Shown one piece after another: positions 45,137 through 55,146 of a stretch of DNA of 64,000 nucleotides. Each line of letters opens with the position of its first letter. Positions within the stretch are counted from its first letter, which is position 1. Source of the DNA: CAVWXT01 sp963759115 (lineage in GTDB: Bacteria > Planctomycetota > Planctomycetia > Pirellulales > Thermoguttaceae); NCBI GenBank assembly GCA_963759115.1, contig CAVWXT010000002.1:124001-188000 (forward strand). Direction: 5' to 3'. The notes below the pieces were generated by a model. The model did not search any database. It was not told the origin of the DNA and was given only the letters and a program-made list of their open reading frames with translations. The translations under genes were made by a program, and so were the position numbers.

Positions 45137-48100
45137 CTATTTCCGTCGGAATACCAGTTCGAAGCCATGTCCCACCAGGTCTTCCTGGACAATGCCCGGC
45201 GCCTCGGCGAGCACCTCCGCAGTCAGCAAGTCTTGCCCTTCTGAGGTCCGCGTGAGACTCACCAGACTCATGTCGGGGGCCTCGATGAACTCCGCGATGC
45301 GGTACTCCTGGAACGCCAGCGCATTGAGGTGCTGAGTATTCAGCATGCCCGCCACGTACTCCGCCGGATCGCGACCCAGGGTACGGCGGATTTGCTCGTC
45401 AATCCCGTGGGTCCGGGCATAGTCGAGGATGCCCCGGAGGTCTTTGCGGAGATGGATCCAGGGGCAGGCGTCGAAGTAGCCGAACATGTGGTGCCCGAAC
45501 GGCGAATAGAAAAGCGGTCCCGCCTGGGCGCTGACCAGGCCGCCCTTCTTCGTGACCCGCTTCATCTCTTGAAGGACCTGGAAGGGGTCCGCACAATGCT
45601 CCAGGGTGGCGATCGAATAGCAGACGTCAAACGACTCGTCGGGGAACTCCAGGTGCGCGGCGTCCATCTTCGCGTAGGAGAGCCGGGGATGGTGATAGAC
45701 GCAGCCGACGCTCTCCATCACGTCGATGCCGACGACCGCCGCGGGGTCCTCGTTGAGCAGCAGGTCGCAGGCCAGCCCGTCGCTGCACCCGACGTCGAGG
45801 ACCCGCATTCCCGTGACCGAAGTATAGCGCAGCAGGGCCGCCAGGTACGCTTTGTTATAGATCACCCGGTGGATGTCCTCGCCCCGGTAGCTCCGTGAGG
45901 TTCCGTCGGGCAGGGCCACGTCCAGCCGTCTGGCCTTGGCGGCCGCGAACCGCTCGAAGCCGGCCCCTCTCCAAAATCTCTCGCGCGAATAGGGGACCAC
46001 GAGCGCGTCGTAGGGCGGTTCGGCGTCGGCCTCAGCGGCGTTCGGCGCGGCATTGACGTACTCGTAGTCTCCCTGCACCGACCGGGGAAAGCAGCGGGTC
46101 TTCAGACCCCAAGAAGGCCCGCGGTAGTCCTCGGGCACGAAGAGGGTCACGTCGTGGTCGTTGAGCGATTTCAGGCACGCCGGAGGTTGGTCCACCGCGT
46201 CCTGGCACACGACTAGCGCCCGGGGCTTCACGGGCGCCCGCTCCCCGTGGCCCTTGCCGCGGTGGAGTTCGTCGACTTGCGTCCGGATCTCGTCGAGCGA
46301 ATGGCCGACCAGGCAGGACGGGTGCTTCTCGGCGCGAAGCGTTTGGGGATCGAAACCGTGGCCATTGGTGAGCCCAAAATAGCGCCCCTCGAAGGCCAGG
46401 ATGCGAACTCCCTGGTACTCGCCGGCCGCCGCCGGTTGCATCGACCCGACGTGCGTGGTGAGCAGGCGATCGGGTCCCAAGGGCTTGGCGCCGAGCCGGT
46501 CGATCGCGGTCGTGAGTTGAGCGAGGCTCTGCGCGGTGAGCACCCTCCGGAAATTCTGCGCGGAAGGCTTCGCCCCGGGCATGGGCATTGGCAGCGCTCG
46601 CTTTACCTCGCCGTCCTGGACCAATTGATAGCCCTTGTACATCCCCGCTTTGAGGTCGATGGGAGGCTTCAGCAGCGGGCCGAAGGCGCGTTTGGCCCGA
46701 ACGACTGCCGGATCGAGGATGCGGCGAACGCCCACCGGCAAACGCCGATAGTGCTCGTACGCCTGACGGATCTGTCGTCGCGTGGCCGACACGGTCTCTC
46801 GCAGCCCCGGAATTCGGCCGAGAGTGAGCTTCGCCCGCGACAAGGTCTGACCCTTGACGGTCTGGACCAGTCGCCGCTTGACGCGCCGGGCGATCCGCCG
46901 CACCGGCGATACGGGCCGGCAACGCTCGATGAGCCGTTCGGCCCAGGCGATTCGCGCCTGGTCTCCTCGTGCGTGCCAAAGCGGGAGGTACTCAAAGAGT
47001 CGTGCGGCAATCGATTCGTATAGTAAGGGGAAGGGAACGACCGCCGCCATCAGCGGCTCGACCGAACGCCGCATTTCTTCCGGACTGCGTTGGGCGGCCG
47101 CGTCGAAGACTTCCCGGATCTGCTTCCGCAGTCGAGCGAGGTTGCCGAGGAAGTCGTATTGCGCCCAGGAATCCCGCTCGATCTGGGCCAGGCGTCCGCC
47201 GGCAATCCAGGTGGCGACGAAGGTCGCGCGGTCGCGCTCGACGGCGGCAGCGGACTCGGGCGATTGGTACGACATGGTTCCGCCACCCAGGTGCGTCACC
47301 ACCGAATGCGGCGTGACGACGACTTCATAGCCTGCCTCCCAGACCCGCAACGCGTAATCCAGGTCGAGGAAGTACTTCCGGTAGGCTTCCTCGAAGAACA
47401 AGTCGCCGCACTTCCGCCGGTCGATCAATACGGCGGCACTGCACATGCACTCGGCCACCCGCGGCGCCGACGGGACGTCGACCGTATGGGCATGCCGTCC
47501 GGTGCCGTCGCCCAGCAGATAGACCCCCGAGTAGGACATCCGGCCGCGGCGGTCCTTGTGCAGGGGGGTAACGATCCCGGTCCGTTCGTTCACGGCGGCC
47601 ACCAAACCGTCGAGCCAGCCCGGCGTTACAAAGACGTCGTCGTCCAGCAGCGCCACGAAATCGGTGGTTGCCGTGCGGAGCACGCGGTTCATTTCCCGGG
47701 GGTGACTGAAGTTCTGGCTGCGATGGTTGTCGAGGACCATCAGGTCGAAATTCGCGGTGTGCTCCTTCAGCCGGGAAAGGCACAACCGCGTGTGCTGCTG
47801 GCGAATGTCGGCGGTGACCACGGCGACCGTGACGCGCTGCGGTCCGACGACCGGCGGCGCCTTGGCAAGCGCCACCGGCGGCGGGCACTGGGCCCGGTAG
47901 CCGATCGAGTCCTTCAGCCCGCCGAGCCGCGCGGCGTAAGCCGTCTGGCGGCGCTCCTCGGCGGCCTGTTCGATCAGCCCGGCCAATTTGCGGGCGTCGC
48001 TCTTGCGTTCCTCGAGCCGCTCGTTGTAGGCCTGAGAATCGGCCTCGAAGACCTCGGGCTTGGGCACGTACACCTTCCCCTCGCGGGACTCGAAGAAGGA

Positions 48101-48688
48101 GGCGGCGTCTTCAACCGGCGGGGGACTGTGGGCGTAGTTGTCGTGCTCGAAGACGACGTCCTCCAGGTAGACCCGCCGATTGTGTCCCAGGTAGGAGAGC
48201 AGGTGGTACGTGTCGCCGATGTGGTCGTCGATCCGGTATCGCTTGTAGCACCCCGGGCACAGTCCGATCGCGTCGCAGGCCCTTCGCGACAGGATGGGGA
48301 AGGTGCAGAGCCGCTCGCGAAAGAGCAGATCGTTGACGTGGACCAGGGCCACGTCGTCGTGGAAGCGGGCGAAGACGCGGTAGATCGTGCTATCCCATCC
48401 CTTCGTGCGCACGATGACGTCGTCGTTGATCAACATCACGTACCGACCCGACGAAGCCTCGTAGCACGCCCGGTTGAGGCTTCCCATCGTCAGCCCCGCC
48501 GGCAGAAGGAGCGTCTTGATGCAGAGTCCCTCTTGCTCGATCCCGTGGCTGGCGGGGTCGTCCTCGTCGACCCCGAGGACGACTTCAATTTGCTCGGGAT
48601 GGTCGGCCGTTTCGCAGGCGCTTTGCAAGAACCGCTTCGCCAGCGCCGGATTCCCCCGCGTGGGGAGCAGAAAAGAGAAGACCTTCAT
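45137..48688 (-). CDS. Trifunctional glycosyltransferase-glycosyltransferase-methyltransferase
   Basis: A 1183-residue cytoplasmic protein. Residues about 1-250 are a family 2 glycosyltransferase (FSFLLPTRGNPALAKRFL, YVMLINDDVIV). Residues about 290-540 are a second one (VTVAVVTADIRQQHTRLCLS, VALLDDDVFVTPGWLDG). After about 200 residues with the DPAVVRAKRAFGPLLKPP module and the GRYFGL accessory domain comes a class I methyltransferase (MRVLDVGCSDGLACDLLL, SFDVCYSIATLEHCADP) to the end. The start at 48688 overlaps the upstream stop by ATGA. Such fusions usually build or cap a repeat unit with a methylated terminal sugar. Confidence 0.87.
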   Translation of the reverse strand: MKVFSFLLPTRGNPALAKRFLQSACETADHPEQIEVVLGVDEDDPASHGIEQEGLCIKTLLLPAGLTMGSLNRACYEASSGRYVMLINDDVIVRTKGWDSTIYRVFARFHDDVALVHVNDLLFRERLCTFPILSRRACDAIGLCPGCYKRYRIDDHIGDTYHLLSYLGHNRRVYLEDVVFEHDNYAHSPPPVEDAASFFESREGKVYVPKPEVFEADSQAYNERLEERKSDARKLAGLIEQAAEERRQTAYAARLGGLKDSIGYRAQCPPPVALAKAPPVVGPQRVTVAVVTADIRQQHTRLCLSRLKEHTANFDLMVLDNHRSQNFSHPREMNRVLRTATTDFVALLDDDVFVTPGWLDGLVAAVNERTGIVTPLHKDRRGRMSYSGVYLLGDGTGRHAHTVDVPSAPRVAECMCSAAVLIDRRKCGDLFFEEAYRKYFLDLDYALRVWEAGYEVVVTPHSVVTHLGGGTMSYQSPESAAAVERDRATFVATWIAGGRLAQIERDSWAQYDFLGNLARLRKQIREVFDAAAQRSPEEMRRSVEPLMAAVVPFPLLYESIAARLFEYLPLWHARGDQARIAWAERLIERCRPVSPVRRIARRVKRRLVQTVKGQTLSRAKLTLGRIPGLRETVSATRRQIRQAYEHYRRLPVGVRRILDPAVVRAKRAFGPLLKPPIDLKAGMYKGYQLVQDGEVKRALPMPMPGAKPSAQNFRRVLTAQSLAQLTTAIDRLGAKPLGPDRLLTTHVGSMQPAAAGEYQGVRILAFEGRYFGLTNGHGFDPQTLRAEKHPSCLVGHSLDEIRTQVDELHRGKGHGERAPVKPRALVVCQDAVDQPPACLKSLNDHDVTLFVPEDYRGPSWGLKTRCFPRSVQGDYEYVNAAPNAAEADAEPPYDALVVPYSRERFWRGAGFERFAAAKARRLDVALPDGTSRSYRGEDIHRVIYNKAYLAALLRYTSVTGMRVLDVGCSDGLACDLLLNEDPAAVVGIDVMESVGCVYHHPRLSYAKMDAAHLEFPDESFDVCYSIATLEHCADPFQVLQEMKRVTKKGGLVSAQAGPLFYSPFGHHMFGYFDACPWIHLRKDLRGILDYARTHGIDEQIRRTLGRDPAEYVAGMLNTQHLNALAFQEYRIAEFIEAPDMSLVSLTRTSEGQDLLTAEVLAEAPGIVQEDLVGHGFELVFRRK

Positions 48689-49830
48689 GCCGAACGCCTC
48701 CCCGACAGGCGGTTTCGAATGCCGGCGAACCTTCTCGCCAGGCGGTACGAACGGCTCGCCTTGATCGTAGTCAATTCCGACTGGACATCCGACAAGGCGG
48801 TTCGGGTCCCGGTGAGTTCCAACTCCAACCTCGCCTGCTCCTGGGATGATGCGGCCACGGTCCCGACGAGTTCCGCGTAACGCCTGGCCTGGTCCAGGGA
48901 GTCGGTGACCAAGCATTGGTCGGCCAGGCACCACTGGCGGAGGCTCTCGTGATCGACCCGGCCAAGATCCACGTCGCCAAGGCGATGGGCCAGGACATAG
49001 TACCGTCCCAAATACCCGATAAGATTGAATCCGTGCAAGGTCTCCAGCACGCGCGGCGTCGATGCCGGGCTGCCGGCAACGAGCATCCGGTAATGCTGGG
49101 CACCGCTCGGGACCGCGTCCTCGGCGGGCAGTCCCTCCTTGTCGTGGCCGTTGCAGCCGGTAAGGGCACGGGCACGACGCGCGGCGGCAATCGACTCGGC
49201 CAACGCGGGCGACGTCTCCGCCTGCTTGCGCACGTGCCATACCCGACCGGCGTGCTGGACCTCCGGGAAGAACTCGCTGACGGCGCGAATCACGCCATAG
49301 TGGCAGCCGTCGACGTAGTCGGTTTCGCAGTGCTCGAGGGCCCGCGCCGCATCGCACTCGTTCAGGTGTTTCTCGAAGTCGTGGCCGAACACCAGTCCGC
49401 CCGGCTTCACCTTGGGATACCAGTCGATGATGTCCTGCCGCACCGGGCTGTAGCGATGATCCGCATCGATGAAGACCGCGTCGAGCGACTCGTCGGGGAC
49501 CAGCATCGCGGCGTCGGTGGTCGGGGCCACGATCGTAGTGACCCAGTCTTCATATCCCGCCGACCGCAGGTTCGCCCGGAAGGCGGCCAGCACGTCTTTG
49601 CTCTCGTAGCTCCGATTGAGTTCCGCGTCGCAGTCGAGATTACCCCGGAACCAGTCGACGGCGATCAATCGCCCTCGCACGCGCTTCACGTGGGGGAGCA
49701 TGATCATCGTCGACAGGCCGGTATAGGTGCCCAACTCGGCAACCACCATGTTCGGCACCGCGCACCGCCGCAACAAGTCGTCGATGGCAATAGCGTCCCG
49801 CTCGTCGATCTGCGGTATCAGATAGTCCAT
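48685..49830 (-). CDS. SAM-dependent methyltransferase with accessory domain and coiled coil
   Basis: A 381-residue protein. The N-terminal class I methyltransferase (about residues 25-215) resembles the MTase_24 family: VVAELGTYTGLSTMIMLP, RLIAVDWFRGN, LDAVFIDADHRYSPVRQDI. Residues about 265-320 form an accessory domain (FNLIGYLGRYYVLAHRLG, then VDLGR) that also occurs in two other proteins of the cluster. A coiled segment (QEQARLELELTGTRTALSD) and a basic tail follow. It is the first gene of the minus-strand polysaccharide cluster. Its acceptor is probably a sugar, by context only. Confidence 0.85.
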   Translation of the reverse strand: MDYLIPQIDERDAIAIDDLLRRCAVPNMVVAELGTYTGLSTMIMLPHVKRVRGRLIAVDWFRGNLDCDAELNRSYESKDVLAAFRANLRSAGYEDWVTTIVAPTTDAAMLVPDESLDAVFIDADHRYSPVRQDIIDWYPKVKPGGLVFGHDFEKHLNECDAARALEHCETDYVDGCHYGVIRAVSEFFPEVQHAGRVWHVRKQAETSPALAESIAAARRARALTGCNGHDKEGLPAEDAVPSGAQHYRMLVAGSPASTPRVLETLHGFNLIGYLGRYYVLAHRLGDVDLGRVDHESLRQWCLADQCLVTDSLDQARRYAELVGTVAASSQEQARLELELTGTRTALSDVQSELTTIKASRSYRLARRFAGIRNRLSGRRSA

Positions 49831-50098
49831 CCAGGCAATCCGTCGCCCTAGCGCAGAGGTTATCGTTGCTGCTTCCGAGTTCTGCCATGATAGCCGCGGT
49901 CACGGCAGACCGTCAAGATCGCTTCTGTGGGGTGCATGCCCACATGCCCACGGAGTTCTCCGAGCCGGCCGTCATCAAGGATTTCGTCGACTTCCCCGAG
50001 CCGGGAGCGTTCGATGCGAAATCGCAAACGGCACAGGACGAACTGAAGCGGGCGCTCGAAGAGCGGCTGGGACGCGGCGATTTGCGCCGGCGCGATGA

Positions 50099-50679
50099 CT
50101 ACTTGGACCCGTCGCAGGCGGGCTTGCCGCACGCCGCAGCCGGAGCGCACGGCGCACAGACCGTCTTGGGCACGCATTGAATGAACGTGTACGGCACCTG
50201 TTTGACTACCACCCGCGGGCGCTCCTCGGTCTTCTGGTACTGCACTTCGCGGAACACCGTGTAGGGCACCTTCCTGAGGACCTGCACCGGCACCAGTTCA
50301 GCGCAAGTGGCCGGACCGCACGTGTTGCACGGGGCACACGCCTTCGCCGCGCGCAGGCCGGGGCGGGCGGGGGCTGCATCACCGTCACCGGAACACAGCG
50401 GTAGGCCGTCTCCTCGACGTACTTCACGGCCGGAACCTGCACCTTTTCGATCACCTCTTCGAAGACCGTCTTGTAGGCGGTAACCTCTTTCTCCTCGTAT
50501 TGAACGCAAGGCTTCGACGGGGCGCAGCACGCCGGGCCAGACTCGCACGGGGTGGCGCAGGCGCACGGGATCTTCCCGCATTGGCCGCGGCACGCGCCGA
50601 GACAGGCCACGTCGGCCGTGATCGCTCCAATCACCACCAACACCGCGGCAATTGCCAATGTTTTCGCGAACCCATTCAT
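50099..50679 (-). CDS. Secreted Cys-rich protein with YTV-like repeats, one frame break
   Basis: An exported protein with signal peptide MNGFAKTLAIAAVLVVIGAITA. A Cys-rich part (CLGACRGQCGKIPCACATPC) is followed by repeated valine/tyrosine motifs: EEKEVTAYKTVFEEVIEKV, VKYVEETAYRCVPVTVM and, after a one-base shift near 50360-50390, VPVQVLRKVPYTVFREVQY and VVVKQVPYTFIQCV. A Cys-rich tail ends it. The pattern recalls the YTV-motif cell-wall proteins of planctomycetes, an assignment by eye only. Disulfide-linked wall structure is plausible. About 193 residues when rejoined. Confidence 0.68.
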
Positions 50680-51016
50680 CCTAATTCTCCTTCAAGACTC
50701 GGTCCGACGGCGCTTCCAGACGACGATTGGGCCTATAGCCTCCTGCAAGAGTATTCCGCCTGCTGACGGCAGTTGCGTCAGCTATTTTGCCCAAGCTGGT
50801 TCAGACTGTCCAGACGGTGGATACATCGTATTCCACACAATCGGAAAACTCAATACTCCCGCCACTTTCTGAAGGGTGGCCGGCTTATCCGCTAAAGGCC
50901 GACACAAACGCTACCGAACAATAGAAGATAGGTAACTTTAGGAACGCAAGGCTTCTGACGGATCTCGGGATTCGTCGGGTTCTCTTGGCGGATCAGCAAC
51001 CCCGGGGGGGGATGAC
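50680..51016. other. Intergenic region, nothing recognised
   Basis: Divergent gap between the Cys-rich protein gene and the first beta-barrel paralogue. It is more AT-rich than the surroundings and must hold two promoters, but no clear element was found. Confidence 0.4.
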
Positions 51017-53028
51017 ATGAAAATCTCCACGTATTGCGCGCGAATTTGCGGCGTCATCGCGTTCACAGTCAGTCTCAGTGCCCTCGCGGCCGACCCGCCC
51101 GTGCCGGCGGCCCCGGCGCCAGCGGCGCCGAACACCCTCTGGAGCTTCCTGGGAATTCCCCAGGCGTGCAATAAGATCAAGGACGCCCACATCAACAAGA
51201 AGGGGGATAAGCCGTGCAAGGAGCGGGTGCCGCCCTTGAAACGGATCGCCGATCCGGCCAACCTGGAGTCGCAGAATCCGGCCATCAAGGAGGCCGCCAA
51301 GGTCAAGGCTGACGAAGACCTCGCCCCGCAGAAGATCAAGGCCATCAAGTATCTGGCCACCGTGGGCTGCGGCTGCTACCCCGGAGTGCGCGAGGCCCTA
51401 CTGGCGGGCTTAGACGACTGCACCGAAGAGGTGCGTTACCAGGCGGCGGTCGCCTTCTCCCAGGCGGCCGGCAATCCCTGCGCCACTGCAACCGTAGCGG
51501 CTGCTGCAACGCGGCCGTGATGACCAAGCTGGAAGAAATGGCGCACGGCCAGGACGAGAAGGGCTGTTTCAAGGAACCGTCGCCGCGCGTGCGCCAGGCG
51601 GCGGAGAATGCCTTGCACGCCTGTCGGCAGGTGATTCCGCCGTCTCCCACGCCGGCGGCGCCGGAGACCGAGCCGAAGAAAGAACTGCCGATCCAACCCG
51701 CGCCCGAGTCGTTGCCGAACCCGCCGGAAAAGCCCGCGGCGACCACCGGAGTCACGTCCGCGGTGATTGTCCAGCCGGTCAGCATGGCCGGTTTTGCGGA
51801 AGCCGACGACAAAGAGTCGTCGCCAGCGGGCGACGAGGTGGCGATGGTCCTCCGGCCGTTTGGCCGACGTTGCCCACCGGGAACGGTCATTTGCCCGTCT
51901 CCGGCGGAGGAAGGCAAAGCGGCGCCCGGCGCCGCCACGGCCGAAGGCGCTGCGGAGCAAGCCGCTCCGCCGACGAACGCCCTGGCCGGCAACTACGGGG
52001 CGGCTTCCGGACCGGCCTCAACCGCGCCGAACATGATCGGCGATTTCTTCGGCGGCGGGGCGAGATTCTTCGGCGCCGGCCCGCTGGGAAGCGTCCAGAA
52101 CGCCTCCGTCGGCATTGCTGGTGGCGACCGCCGTTTCAAGATTGTGGAGGGTGAGAGTCCCCTTCCCACGGATCGTGTGTTCTTCGACTACAACAGCTTC
52201 CAGAATGCGCTCCAGGATGTTCAGAACCAGTCGCGCAACCTGGATCGATTCACGTTCGGCGTGGAGAAGACCTTCCGTGATGGACTATGGTCGGTGGAAC
52301 TTCGCGCTCCCCTCTCCGGAGACTACAACTCCTCGCAATCTTTGAGCCCAGGGGCATCGCTCTCCGACACCGAGTTCGGCGATTTGTCGATGGCGGTAAA
52401 GCGGTTTCTCATTCGTCGCGAGCATTTCAAGGTGTCCGCCGGTTTGGGGATCGTCTTTCCCACGGGACAGGACTGGACGGTCGCGGACAGCAGCGGGACG
52501 ATTGACATCAAGGTGCGGAACGAGGCAGTGCACGTGCAACCGTTCTTAGGGGCGGCATGGGAGCCCAACGATCGTCTTTTCTGCCTGGCGTTCACCCAGG
52601 CGGATTTCGACACGCACGGCAACACGGTGCTGATGCGCGGCGTCAGTACGGCTCCCGACCTTAGCCCCGTGGGCATCTTCCAGGAACAGAGTCTTCTGTT
52701 CCTTGATCTCAACATTGGCTACTGGATTTACAGGAATGATAAAGCCACGTGGCTGACGGGTATTGCTCCGGCCGTGGAACTGCACTACGCGACTACGATG
52801 CAGGACGAGGATCTGGTGTCGGGGCCGGTCGGCTCGATCGGCGCCGGCAATCCGCAAGACGGTCCCGTCGGTGCCGGACGACGCGACGTATTGGATCTTA
52901 CCGGCGGTCTATACTTTCAACTGGGGCGCTGTTCCATGCTTACGGTGGCCGCCGTAGCGCCGCTGAAGACCGGAGTCAACCGCGAGTACGATTCCGAATT
53001 CATCGTGCAGTTCAACCGGAAGTTCTAA
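51017..53028 (+). CDS. Exported HEAT-repeat/beta-barrel protein, paralogue 1, one frame break
   Basis: Exported (signal MKISTYCARICGVIAFTVSLSALA). An Ala/Pro linker is followed by a conserved TLWSFLGIPQACNKIKD block and HEAT-like helices (IKAIKYLATVGCGCYPGVREAL ... EEVRYQAAVAFSQAAG). After a low-complexity Pro/Ala stretch come about 270 residues of beta-strands ending in IVQFNRKF, an outer-membrane barrel signature. Relative to its tandem copy one base (an A, near 51481) is missing in CTGCGCCACTGC, so the frame breaks between residues about 155 and 165 and resumes as MTKLEEMAHGQDEKG. It is probably one outer-membrane protein of about 670 residues. Confidence 0.8.
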
Positions 53029-53104
53029 CCGGTGTCGTCCGCCATGGGCAGCGGCGGATTTTTTGACCACAGAAGATTGGGAGCTAACGTTAGGGGGGAC
53101 TGAA

Positions 53105-55146
53105 ATGCGAATGACCCGATTTGCCGGAATCATTTTCGTGATCGTCGCGGTGGAAGGCGGCTTCGTCGCCCTCGCCGCCGACGCGCCGGTGCCCGCAGCG
53201 CCAGCGGCGCCAGCCGCGCCGAACACCCTCTGGAGCTTCCTGGGGATTCCCCAGGCGTGCAACAAGATCAAGGACGCCCACATCAACAAGAAGGGCGATA
53301 AGCCGTGCAAAGAGCGGGTGCCGCCCTTGAAGCGGATTGCCGATCCCGCCAACATGGAATCGCAGAATCCGGCCATCAAGGAGGCCGCCAAGGTCAAGGC
53401 TGACGAAGACCTCGCTCCGCAGAAGATCAAGGCCATCAAGTATCTGGCCACTGTGGGCTGCGGTTGCTACCCGGGAGTGCGCGAGGCCCTGTTGGCCGCC
53501 CTGGACGACTGCACCGAGGAGGTGCGTTACCAGGCGGCGGTCGCCTTCTCCCAGGCGGCCGGCAATCCCTGCGACCACTGCAACCGTAGCGGCTGCTGCA
53601 ATGCGGCCGTGATGACCAAGCTGGAAGAGATGGCGCACGGCCAGGACGAGAAGGGCTGTTTCAAGGAACCGTCGCCGCGCGTGCGTCAGGCGGCCGACAA
53701 TGCCCTGCACGCCTGCCGGCAGGTGATTCCGCCGTCTCCCACGCCGGCGGCGCCGGAGACCGAGCCGAAGAAAGAACTGCCGATCCAACCCGCGCCCGAG
53801 TCGTTGCCGAACCCGCCGGAAAAGCCCGCGGCGACCACCGGAACCACGTCCGCGGTGATTGTCCAGCCGATCAGCATGGCCGGTTTTGCGGAAGCCGACG
53901 ACAAAGATCCGGAGCAGACAACCGAGGCCGTGGCGGTGGCCCTCCGGCCGTTTGGCCGTCGTTGCCCGCCGGGATACGAAACGGTCATTTGCCCGCGTCC
54001 GCCGGAGGAAGGCAAAGCGGCGCCCGGCGCCGCCGCACCCGAAGGCGCTGCGGAGCAGGCCGCTCCGCCGACCAACGCCTTGGCCGGCAACTACGGGGCG
54101 GCCGCCGGACCGATGTCGGCGGCGCCGAACATGATCGGCGATTTTTGCAGCAGCGGTGGGAACGTGATTTTCCGCGGGTTCAACGCCCAGGAACAATTCG
54201 CGGTCTTGAGCCAAGGCAACGTGGCGATCTCCGGCGGCGACCGCACCTTCAAGATCGCCGAGAACGATAACCCGATCCCCACCAACCGCGTCTTCTTCGA
54301 CTACAACCACTACCAGAACCCGGTGATCGACGCCCAGGGCAACGTGCGAAACCTCGACCGGTTTACGTTCGGCGTCGAGAAAACGTTCTTCCACGATCAA
54401 TGCTCGGTCGAGGTCCGCATCCCCTTCGACAACGGCTTGAATTCGACCCAATCGCTCGCGCCCGACGCGGGGCTGATGGGGACGGAGTTTGGAGACATCC
54501 CCATCGTGTTCAAGGCGATCCTGCGGAAATGGGACAATGCGATACTGGCGGCGGGGTTCGCGGTTACCCTGCCCACGGCCAAGGACGCGAGCCTCTTCGA
54601 TCAGTCTGGAACCGAGCAGATCCTGGTGCGAAACGACGCCGTCCACGTCGGCCCGGTCGTGGGCCTGCTCTGGACGCCCAGCGACCGCTGGTTCGTGGAA
54701 GGGTTCGTCCAGGCCGACTTCGACACGCGGGGGAATGACGTGTACGTGAACACGGGAGCCAGCACAAACGCCGGCGCCCTTACGAAGGCGGGAACGGTGC
54801 AAGACCCGAGCCTGCTGTTCATGGATCTCGCCGTGGGGCGATGGATCTACAAGAATCCGTGTGGCGCTGGATTACGGGCATGGCTCCCGTCGTCGAACTG
54901 CACTATGCGACCACCATGCAGAATGCTGACAGCGTCAGCGGAACTACGCTTGGCCCGAACGGCCTGCCCACGCAAACCGTGGGATGCCTGGACAACCGCC
55001 AGGACGTTCTGGACCTCACCGCCGGCATTCACTTCATGATGGGCCCGTGCACCACGTTCACCGTGGCGGCGGTGGCGCCGCTGAAGACCGGCGACAACCG
55101 GGACTTCGACGCCGAGATTGTGGCCCAATTCAATCGGCGGTTCTAA
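53105..55146 (+). CDS. Exported HEAT-repeat/beta-barrel protein, paralogue 2, one frame break
   Basis: Tandem paralogue of the preceding gene, near-identical over the first 340 residues and diverging in the barrel. The start MRMTRFAGIIFVIVAVEGG has GGGGGGA about 6 nt upstream. This copy keeps the full CDHCNRSGCCNAAV segment between the HEAT helices, a possible metal or haem ligand cluster. The barrel (FTFGVEKTFFHDQCSVEVRIP and on) breaks frame near 54860, after WIYKNP, and resumes as WITGMAPVVELHYATTMQ to QFNRRF at 55146. Its stop overlaps the convergent kinase stop by 4 bp. The function is unknown. Confidence 0.8.

Noticed and set aside
48689..49357. An N-terminal extension of the large glycosyltransferase to 1406 residues
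   Set aside because: The extension is antisense-like Arg-rich sequence overlapping the upstream methyltransferase; MKVFSFLLPT at 48688 is a proper GT2 start with an ATGA overlap.
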